From Candidatus Methylophosphatis haderslevensis (GTDB taxonomy: Bacteria > Pseudomonadota > Gammaproteobacteria > Burkholderiales > Rhodocyclaceae): 64,000 bases of DNA. The translations under genes and the position numbers were made by a program. The notes beneath the pieces were generated by a model. The model did not search any database, was not told where the DNA came from, and saw only the letters and a list, made by a program, of their open reading frames with translations. The stretch spans positions 37,041-101,040 of the forward strand of contig JADJSA010000010.1 of NCBI GenBank assembly GCA_016711925.1, in the 5' to 3' direction. This document shows, one piece after another, positions 57,374-64,000 of the stretch. Every line of letters starts with the position of its first letter. Positions within the stretch are counted from its first letter, which is position 1.

Positions 57374-58435
57374 ATGAAAATCTGCATACTCCCCGGCGAC
57401 GGCATCGGCCCCGAGATCATGGCGCAGGCACTGCGCCTGCTCGATGCGCTCAGGTCGGACGGCCTGAAGATCGAAACCGAATCGGCGCTGATCGGCGGTT
57501 GTGCGGTCGACGCGACCGGCTCGCCGCTGCCCGAGGCGACGCTGCAAATCGCCAAGGCAGCCGATGCCGTGCTGCTGGCGGCGGTCGGCGGGCCGCAGTA
57601 CGACACGCTGCCGCGCGAACAGCGGCCCGAGCGCGGCCTGCTCGGCATCCGCAAGGCGCTCAACACCTTCGCCAACCTGCGGCCGGCGCTGCTGTACGAA
57701 GAACTGGCGAGCGCCTCGTCGCTCAGGCCGGAAATCGTCGCCGGGCTGGACATCCTGATCGTGCGCGAACTGACCGGCGACATCTACTTCGGCGAGCCGC
57801 GCGGCATCGCCATGCGTCACGGCGAGCGCGTCGGCGTCAATACGATGATCTATTCCGAGTCGGAAATCCGGCGCATTGCGCACGTGGCGTTCAAGGCGGC
57901 GATGAAGCGCGCGCGCAAGCTGTGCTCGGTGGACAAGATGAACGTGCTCGAAGCGACCCAGTTGTGGCGCGACGTGGTGATCGAAGTCGGCAAGGAATAC
58001 CCGGACGTCGAGTTGTCACACATGCTGGTCGACAACGCCGCCATGCAACTGGTGCGCAACCCGAAGCAGTTCGACGTGATGGTTACCGGCAACATGTTCG
58101 GCGACATCCTGTCGGACGAAGCGTCGATGCTCACCGGTTCGATCGGCATGCTTCCCTCAGCGTCGCTGGACGAGAACGGCAAGGGTCTGTACGAACCGAT
58201 CCATGGCTCGGCGCCAGATATCGCCGGCAAGGGGCTGGCCAATCCGCTGGCGATGATACTGTCGGTGGCGATGATGCTGCGCTACAGCCTGAACAGCGAA
58301 GCCACGGCACAGCGCATCGAGCGGGCGGTCAAACGGGTGCTGGCTCAGGGCTATCGCACCGGCGACATCTGGACGCCGGGCAGCCAGCGGGTCGGCACGA
58401 AAGAGATGGGCGACGCGGTTCTGGCGGCGTTGTGA
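57374..58435 (+). CDS. leuB: 3-isopropylmalate dehydrogenase
   Basis: 353 aa from ATG 57374 ([20 protein letters not shown]). Substrate-binding [28 protein letters not shown], the metal-binding Asp region [20 protein letters not shown] and the NAD-binding [20 protein letters not shown] are all present. It oxidises 3-isopropylmalate to the ketoacid that gives leucine. A 177-base gap separates it from the entericidin gene where leuD would be expected. asd follows on the same strand after 51 bases. Confidence 0.97.
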   Translation: MKICILPGDGIGPEIMAQALRLLDALRSDGLKIETESALIGGCAVDATGSPLPEATLQIAKAADAVLLAAVGGPQYDTLPREQRPERGLLGIRKALNTFANLRPALLYEELASASSLRPEIVAGLDILIVRELTGDIYFGEPRGIAMRHGERVGVNTMIYSESEIRRIAHVAFKAAMKRARKLCSVDKMNVLEATQLWRDVVIEVGKEYPDVELSHMLVDNAAMQLVRNPKQFDVMVTGNMFGDILSDEASMLTGSIGMLPSASLDENGKGLYEPIHGSAPDIAGKGLANPLAMILSVAMMLRYSLNSEATAQRIERAVKRVLAQGYRTGDIWTPGSQRVGTKEMGDAVLAAL

Positions 58436-58486
58436 GGCATCGCGCCATGCGCGCGAACGGGGTTCAACACGATTGCAGGTGATGTG

Positions 58487-59599
58487 ATGAAGCGAGTGGG
58501 TCTGGTTGGCTGGCGCGGGATGGTCGGTTCGGTGCTGATGCAGCGCATGCAGGAAGAGCGCGACTTCGATTTCATCGATCCGGTGTTCTTCACCACCTCG
58601 AACGTGGGCGGGGCGGGGCCGCAAATCGGCCGCGACGTTGCGCCGCTCAAGAATGCAAAGAGCATCGACGATCTCAAGTCGATGGACATCGTGATCACCT
58701 GCCAGGGCGGCGACTACACCAACGAGATTTTCCCGAAGCTGCGCGCGGCCGGCTGGAACGGCCACTGGATCGATGCCGCCTCGGCGCTGCGCATGGAGAA
58801 GGACGCGGTGATCATCCTCGATCCGGTCAATGCCGACGTGATCAAGAACGCGCTCGCCCGCGGCGGCAGGAACTGGATCGGCGGCAATTGCACCGTCAGC
58901 CTGATGCTGATGGCGCTCGGCGGACTGTTCCGCAACGACCTGATCGAGTGGATGACGGCGATGACCTACCAGGCGGCCTCCGGCGCCGGCGCGCAGAACA
59001 TGCGCGAACTGCTGGTGCAGATGGGCGAAGCGCATCGCATCGCCAAGCCGCTGCTCGACGATCCGGCGTCCGCCATTCTCGATATCGACCGCGAGGTGGC
59101 CGGCATCCTGCGCGACGAGCGTTTCCCGACCGCCAACTTCGGCGTGCCGCTGGCCGGGTCGCTGATTCCGTGGATCGACAAGGATCTGGGCAACGGCCAG
59201 TCGAAGGAAGAGTGGAAGGGTCAGGCCGAGACCAACAAGATTCTCGGTCGCGAGGCCAATCCGGTTCCGGTCGACGGCCTGTGCGTGCGGATCGGCGCGA
59301 TGCGCTGTCACTCCCAGGCACTGACCATCAAGTTGCGCAAGGATGTGCCGTTGCACGAGATCGACGGCATGCTGGCTGGCGCAAACGACTGGGTGAAGGT
59401 GGTGCCGAACCAGCGCGACATCACGATGAAGGAACTGACACCGGCGGCGGTTACCGGCACGCTGCGGGTTCCGGTCGGCCGCTTGCGCAAGCTTTCGATG
59501 GGGCCGCAGTATCTGGCCGCCTTTACCTGTGGCGACCAACTGCTCTGGGGTGCGGCGGAGCCGTTGCGCCGCATGCTGCGCTTGGTTGTCGAAGGCTGA
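58487..59599 (+). CDS. asd: Aspartate-semialdehyde dehydrogenase
   Basis: 370 aa from ATG 58487 ([20 protein letters not shown]). The active Cys is at about residue 134 in [21 protein letters not shown] loop GWRGMVGS, and [16 protein letters not shown] holds the substrate-binding Arg and His. The length and motifs are of the Gram-negative Asd type. It reduces aspartyl phosphate toward lysine, DAP, methionine and threonine. Its place between leuB and fimV is standard in betaproteobacteria. Confidence 0.97.
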   Translation: MKRVGLVGWRGMVGSVLMQRMQEERDFDFIDPVFFTTSNVGGAGPQIGRDVAPLKNAKSIDDLKSMDIVITCQGGDYTNEIFPKLRAAGWNGHWIDAASALRMEKDAVIILDPVNADVIKNALARGGRNWIGGNCTVSLMLMALGGLFRNDLIEWMTAMTYQAASGAGAQNMRELLVQMGEAHRIAKPLLDDPASAILDIDREVAGILRDERFPTANFGVPLAGSLIPWIDKDLGNGQSKEEWKGQAETNKILGREANPVPVDGLCVRIGAMRCHSQALTIKLRKDVPLHEIDGMLAGANDWVKVVPNQRDITMKELTPAAVTGTLRVPVGRLRKLSMGPQYLAAFTCGDQLLWGAAEPLRRMLRLVVEG

Positions 59600-59789
59600 T
59601 CGTCCGGCATTTCGCCTTGGGGCAGATTTCGGGCGCTGATTTGCCCGGGCGCCTCAAGAATCGGCGCCACAAAGTCGTTCACTCCCCTGAAAGGGGCGTG
59701 CCGTGAAAATTGTCACGGGAAGATACTTGCGCTAATTAACTTAGCTTGTTAGCTTGCATCGCTAACTACATGATGTTAATTTACTTATC

Positions 59790-59809
59790 CAGACCTCAGC
59801 GGAGGTCTG
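59790..59809 (+). promoter_or_regulatory. Hairpin in the AT-rich fimV leader
   Basis: CAGACCTC / GAGGTCTG around AGCG, 18 bases before the fimV ATG. Upstream (59725-59785) is unusually AT-rich for this genome, with several TTAGC repeats and TAATT stretches, so the fimV promoter probably lies there. The hairpin would be in the leader RNA near the ribosome site and might affect translation. No T-run follows it. Confidence 0.45.
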
Positions 59810-59827
59810 ACTGGTACGGACGGGTTT

Positions 59828-62800
59828 ATGAACATGACATTCAGGGCACGGATACTCGCGGCGGCCATTGCAGCCCTGCCGCTAACGGTTGACGCGGCAG
59901 GACTCGGGCGGCTCTCGGTGATGAGTGCACTGGGGCAGCCATTGCGGGCAGAGGTCGAGCTTTCGGCGACGCGCGAGGAGTTATCTTCGCTGTCCGCGCG
60001 GCTCGCTCCACCGGATGCGTTCAAGCAGGCCGGCATCGAGTACGCACCTGCGCTCAGCAGCCTGAAGTTCAAGGTCGATCGCCGGCCGAACGGTCAACCG
60101 GTGCTGAAGATCAGCAGCGATCGACCGATCAACGATCCCTACCTCGACGTGGTGTTCGAACTCAACTGGGCGAATGGTCGCCTGGTGCGCGAGTACACGG
60201 TTCTGCTCGATCCCGCAGATGCCGGCAGACCGACCGAGGCGGTCGCACCGGTTGCGCCGGTTGCACCGGTTGCACCGGCCTCGCCGTCTGCAGCGACGCC
60301 GCCACCGCCCGCAAGCAAACCGGCACCCGAGCCGGTTCAGGCGGCGCCGGCAGTGGCGCGCCCGAAGGCCACCCCGGCGGTACGCGATTCTTACAGCGTC
60401 CGGCGCGGCGACACGCTTTCCAGGATCGCCGGTCAGACACTGCCGCAAGGCGTATCCATCGAACAGATGCTGGTCGCGCTCTACAACCGCAACCATGATG
60501 CGTTCGACGGCAACATGAACCGCCTGAAGGCCGGAAGAATTCTCAGCATTCCCGATCGTGAAGCCGCGGCGGCGGTGTCCCAGACCGAAGCCAAGCGCAT
60601 CGTCAGCGCCCAGGTCGCCGATTTCAATGCCTACCGAAGCAAGCTGGCTTCGGCCGCAAGGGCTGCGCCGGTGGTACCGGCCGCGTCCCAGCAGGCGGCG
60701 GGCGGCAAGATCGCCCCGAAGGTCGAAGAGAAGGCACCGGCCGTCGCACCGGGACAGGACCAGGTAAAGGTTTCCAAGACGGAGACGCCCAAGGACGGCA
60801 AACCCGATCCCAAGCTTTCGCAAAAGATCACCCAACTCGAGGAAGACATCGTCGCCAAGGAGCGAGCGCTCAAGGAGGCGAATTCGCGGGTGGCCGATCT
60901 GCAGAAGAACGTCGAGGAACTGAAGAAACTGGTCGAGATGAAGAACCAGAATCTGGCTGCGGCGCAGCAGCAGGCTGCCGCTGCGAAGAAGCCGCCGGTC
61001 GCCGAAAAGCCGGTCGAGCCGCCGAAGGCGGTTGAACCGGCAAAGGCGGTCGAAGCGCCGAAGCCGGTCGAGGCCGCCAAGCCGGTCGAGTCACCGAAGC
61101 CGGTCACGCCACCGAAACCGGTGGAAGCGGCCAAGCCGGTCGAGCCGGCCAAACCAGTCGAACCACCCAAAGTGGCTGAGGCGCCGAAGCCCGTCGAGCC
61201 GCCCAAGCCAGTCGAGGCACCCAAGCCGGTCGAGGCGCCCAAGGCGGTCGAACCACCCAAGGTCGCCGAGCCGCCCAAGCCGGCCGAGGCGCCTGCCCCG
61301 GTTGCGGATGCCAAGCCGGTGCCCAAGCCCGAACCACCCAAGCCGGTTGCGAAACCGGCGGCCGAACCGGCCGAAGGGCAAAGCTTCTTCAGCGAGTTGC
61401 TCGACAATCCGGCCACGCTGATCGGTGGTGGCGGTCTGCTTGCGCTGCTGGTCGGCTGGGGCGTCGTTCGTGCCCGCAACCGCAGCAGCGGATCGGATTC
61501 GTCGATGCCGGCGCCCTCGATCGCGCCGTCGACGCATTCCGGCAACTCGGTATTCGGGACCGCCGGCGGGCAGAGCGTTGATACCAGCAGCCAGATCCAG
61601 ACCGATTTCAGCCAGTCTGCCATGACGGCTATCGACGCCGACGAGGGCGTCGACCCGGTCGCCGAGGCGGATGTGTACATGGCCTATGGCCGCGATGCGC
61701 AGGCCGAGGAGATTCTGCTCGATGCGCTGAAGAACGAGCCTACCCGTCACGCGATTCACGTCAAGCTGCTCGAAATCTATGCGCAGCGGAAGAATGCCAA
61801 GCAATTCGAGAACCTTGCGACCCAGCTCTACGGCCTGACATCCGGCAGCGGCGCGGATTGGGAGAAGGCCGCGGCTATGGGCGCGGCATTCGATCCGGGC
61901 AACCCGCTCTACGGTGCGGGCAAGAACATGGTTCGGACCGAGGTCGGCGGCGGCGCGGCGGCGCAGGATTCGCCGACCGTACCGCTGGCCAGAAAGCCCG
62001 ACGAACAGCCCACTGTCATTCTTTCGTCGACCCAGACGATGAAGGACACGTGGACCATGCCGGGCGAGTTGTCGCAGATCACCCGCACCGTGGAAGGTGG
62101 CGACGAGCAGACGACCGTGGTGCTGCCCGGCGAGCCGGACGCGCCCTCGCCCAAGATCGATGCGCTCGACAAGCTCGATTTCGACCTTGACCTGGGGGGC
62201 GGCGAAGAGCCGGCGGCCGGCGCCAAGCCGGCCGACGATGCAAAGGCGATCGCAGCGGCGGCCGTTGCCGCGCAGACGACTTATGTCGGGTTGGACTCCG
62301 ACGCGTCGAGCAAGGGCGGCATGGGCGCGCTGGATTTCGAACTCACGACGCAACCACATTCCCCGCTGACCGACGTTGCGGCCGGGCGCGACGATACCAA
62401 TGTAATCGACTTGACCGCAACGCAGCCCAACGAGGTCGCGGCGCTGGATTTCAACCTCGATTCGATTTCGACCAATATTGGCAATGCGGGATCGGCTTTT
62501 GCCGCGCCGGAAGCGCCGATGGTCGATCTCGAGAAGACCGACGCCGGCGGCAGCCTGGTGAATTTCGATTTCGAGCTTGGAGATACCCGTGCGCAAAGTC
62601 CGCTCGCCGCGCCCTCCAATTTGAACCTGTCGGACATCAGCCTCGACCTGCCGTCGTCGCAACCGGCTGCGGCCACTGAAGACGATGCTTTCCTGGGTGC
62701 GGAAGAGACCAACACCAAGCTGGAACTTGCGCGCGCCTATGAGGAAATGGGCGACCGCGAGGGTGCGCGGGAACTGCTCAACGAGGTGCTGAAGGAAGGT

Positions 62801-62851
62801 ACCAGCGAGCAGCAGGCAAAGGCGCGAGACCTGCTCGGCAAGCTGGCCTGA
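59828..62851 (+). CDS. fimV: FimV family pilus/polarity hub protein
   Basis: 1007 aa from ATG 59828. Signal peptide (to about 23), FimV N-terminal domain (AGLGRLSVMSALGQPLRAEV), LysM peptidoglycan-binding module (DSYSVRRGDTLSRIAGQTLP, about 188-238), coiled coil (KITQLEEDIVAKERALKEAN), a long PKPVE-type low-complexity stretch (about 390-515), a membrane span (LIGGGGLLALLVGWGVV, about 530-548), and an acidic cytosolic part with TPR (YMAYGRDAQAEEILLDALKN) and the conserved C-terminal FimV domain (TKLELARAYEEMGDREGARE). It organises type IV pilus and polar proteins. Upstream of truA as in many relatives. Confidence 0.95.
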   Translation: MNMTFRARILAAAIAALPLTVDAAGLGRLSVMSALGQPLRAEVELSATREELSSLSARLAPPDAFKQAGIEYAPALSSLKFKVDRRPNGQPVLKISSDRPINDPYLDVVFELNWANGRLVREYTVLLDPADAGRPTEAVAPVAPVAPVAPASPSAATPPPPASKPAPEPVQAAPAVARPKATPAVRDSYSVRRGDTLSRIAGQTLPQGVSIEQMLVALYNRNHDAFDGNMNRLKAGRILSIPDREAAAAVSQTEAKRIVSAQVADFNAYRSKLASAARAAPVVPAASQQAAGGKIAPKVEEKAPAVAPGQDQVKVSKTETPKDGKPDPKLSQKITQLEEDIVAKERALKEANSRVADLQKNVEELKKLVEMKNQNLAAAQQQAAAAKKPPVAEKPVEPPKAVEPAKAVEAPKPVEAAKPVESPKPVTPPKPVEAAKPVEPAKPVEPPKVAEAPKPVEPPKPVEAPKPVEAPKAVEPPKVAEPPKPAEAPAPVADAKPVPKPEPPKPVAKPAAEPAEGQSFFSELLDNPATLIGGGGLLALLVGWGVVRARNRSSGSDSSMPAPSIAPSTHSGNSVFGTAGGQSVDTSSQIQTDFSQSAMTAIDADEGVDPVAEADVYMAYGRDAQAEEILLDALKNEPTRHAIHVKLLEIYAQRKNAKQFENLATQLYGLTSGSGADWEKAAAMGAAFDPGNPLYGAGKNMVRTEVGGGAAAQDSPTVPLARKPDEQPTVILSSTQTMKDTWTMPGELSQITRTVEGGDEQTTVVLPGEPDAPSPKIDALDKLDFDLDLGGGEEPAAGAKPADDAKAIAAAAVAAQTTYVGLDSDASSKGGMGALDFELTTQPHSPLTDVAAGRDDTNVIDLTATQPNEVAALDFNLDSISTNIGNAGSAFAAPEAPMVDLEKTDAGGSLVNFDFELGDTRAQSPLAAPSNLNLSDISLDLPSSQPAAATEDDAFLGAEETNTKLELARAYEEMGDREGARELLNEVLKEGTSEQQAKARDLLGKLA

Positions 62852-62896
62852 CCGGGGCGGGACGACGCCGCATCGGCTCGATCCGCGCAACGGCGC

Positions 62897-63503
62897 ATGG
62901 GGTTGCATCCCGCGGTCCGCCTGCTGCTGTGGGCGGCCAGCGTGGTTGTCCTTCAGTCGCTCGCCGGCAATCCGTTGCGCTGGATGGTCGCCGCGCTTGC
63001 CCTCATCGTGGCCTTTGCCGCACCGCGCCGTGCCGTCAGGCTGCTGTTGCGCGCGCGCTGGCTGATACTCGCACTGCTGCTGGTTTTTGCGTGGTCCAAC
63101 GCCGGGTCGACTGCTTTGGCCGCAAGCCGATTGGGCGTCGCCGAGTGCCGAAGGACTCGCCTTGGCCGCCGACCATTGTGCGAGACTGGCCGGACTGCTG
63201 ATGCTGGTGGCGCTGCTGCTCGAGCACACGAAGCGGGAAAGCCTTGTCAGCGGCTTGTACACCTTGCTCAAGCCACTTGCCGCACTGGGTCTGGACCGGA
63301 CGCGGCTGGCCCTGCGCCTGGATCTGGTACTTCGCTACACCGATGCCACGCTTCCGCGCAACCGGTGGCGCGATTGGTTGCGCGGCGGGCCGGGCACGGG
63401 TGCGACTGACGGCGTCTGCCTGAAGCTCCATCCGTTGCGCATGGCCGACATGGTTGCGCTGGTCGTTGCGGCAACAACCTGCCTTTGGGTGTGCTTCAGG
63501 TGA
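62897..63503 (+). CDS. CbiQ/EcfT-like membrane protein (frameshifted as given)
   Basis: ATG 62897 starts [20 protein letters not shown], with hydrophobic helices up to about residue 67 ([11 protein letters not shown]). The rest, [40 protein letters not shown] and [20 protein letters not shown], is in another frame. One extra A near 63099 (TCCAACG for TCCACG) explains it; the corrected protein is 201 aa. The layout resembles the transmembrane component of energy-coupling factor transporters, weakly. It ends overlapping the truA start. No ECF ATPase is nearby. Confidence 0.65.
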
Positions 63504-64000
63504 ATGACCCCGCGCGAATCGTGCTCGGCATCGAGTATTGCGGCAGTGGATTCTCGGGCTGGCAATCGCAGCCGCACGGCAACACCGTGCAGGACGTGCT
63601 GGAAAGCGCGTTGCGCCGGATTGCCGGGCAGCGGGTACGGACGCAATGCGCCGGGCGCACCGACGCCGGGGTGCACGCGCTAATGCAGGTCGTCCATTTC
63701 GACAGTCCCGTGGCGCGGCCACTCTCCGCATGGGTGCGCGGCGTCAATGCCTGGTTGCCGGATCGGGTCGCGGTGCGCTGGGCGGCGGCGGTCGATGGCG
63801 CGTTTCACGCCCGTTACGCGGCCGAGGCCCGCCGCTATCGCTATGTTTTGTTCAATCACCCGGTTCGGCCGGCGTTAGCCGCAGATCGTGTTGGCTGGTA
63901 TCACCGGCCGCTCGATGTCGCGCCGATGCGCGAGGCGGCGAACCTGCTGCTGGGCGAGCACGATTTTTCAGCGTTCCGGGCTGCCGAGTGCCAGGCCAAG
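63500..64000 (+). CDS. truA: tRNA pseudouridine(38-40) synthase (3' end outside window)
   Basis: The first 167 residues are present from GTG 63500, which overlaps the previous stop. [20 protein letters not shown] and [20 protein letters not shown], with the catalytic Asp at about residue 54 and [14 protein letters not shown], are clear TruA features. It isomerises U38-40 in the tRNA anticodon arm. The frame is open to the last base, so the gene continues beyond the window. Confidence 0.95.
   Translation, partial: MNDPARIVLGIEYCGSGFSGWQSQPHGNTVQDVLESALRRIAGQRVRTQCAGRTDAGVHALMQVVHFDSPVARPLSAWVRGVNAWLPDRVAVRWAAAVDGAFHARYAAEARRYRYVLFNHPVRPALAADRVGWYHRPLDVAPMREAANLLLGEHDFSAFRAAECQAK

Overview
The window reads as a high-GC betaproteobacterial chromosome, probably near Rhodocyclales or Nitrosomonadales. 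The evidence is the conserved neighbourhoods: leuC-ecn-(leuD)-leuB-asd-fimV-truA, trxA/rho, rsgA/M48/orn, an AddAB-like pair next to a 7Fe ferredoxin, and an Anbu/ATP-grasp/alpha-E cluster. No rRNA, tRNA or CRISPR array was seen. Order-level placement is inference only.

Layout. 0-3.3 kb: circularly permuted ATP-grasp protein (cut by the left edge), alpha-E protein and the proteasome-like peptidase Anbu, in one + strand run. 3.3-6.6 kb: a secreted heme-binding (GlcG/HbpS-like) gene split inside its signal peptide by an IS66 element with a perfect 8-bp target duplication. 6.8-13.5 kb: rsgA, M48 peptidase, orn, a solo 24-aa pqqA, pgi, an ArnT-like glycosyltransferase and rpmE. 13.6-17.0 kb: a transglutaminase and an ATP-grasp/alpha-E fusion, the second set of the same system. 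17.3-23.2 kb: a Kef-type antiporter, a chemoreceptor with a small exported helical protein, a secreted protein with a PLC-like look, and a GNAT.

23.6-27.2 kb is a lower-GC island of + strand gene cassettes with three attC-like sites and no integrase in view (CALIN-like). It carries a RelA/SpoT-domain protein, broken cassettes, and two kinds of duplicated sequence (148 bp and 115 bp). 27.2-30.3 kb: kup, an IS110 remnant and a DUF433/DUF5615 toxin-antitoxin pair. 30.6-33.9 kb: the large transglutaminase/DUF2126 protein, third locus of the ATP-grasp/alpha-E system. 34.2-36.4 kb: rho (frameshifted as given) with its 3' end repeated three times in tandem downstream, then trxA. 36.8-43.2 kb: fdxA and an AddB/AddA-like nuclease-helicase pair. 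43.3-48.6 kb: CBS protein, fadD, a TPR-GGDEF protein and a 5'-truncated 7TMR-DISM diguanylate cyclase. 48.6-55.2 kb: a CWC Cys-rich protein, aroC, DUF465, a TIGR03790 protein, an MFS carrier, an M48 lipoprotein, a hypothetical and a TfoX_N protein. 55.6-64 kb: leuC, entericidin, leuB (leuD is missing between them), asd, fimV, a frameshifted CbiQ-like gene and truA (cut by the right edge).

Throughout, a dispersed palindromic repeat built on GCCGCATGGAATGGCG and its inverse occupies at least eight intergenic sites. Four genes (IS66 tnpC, an ankyrin cassette, rho, the CbiQ-like gene) carry single-base indels. For rho, normally important and otherwise perfect at 419 aa, a sequencing indel is at least as likely as a true mutation.
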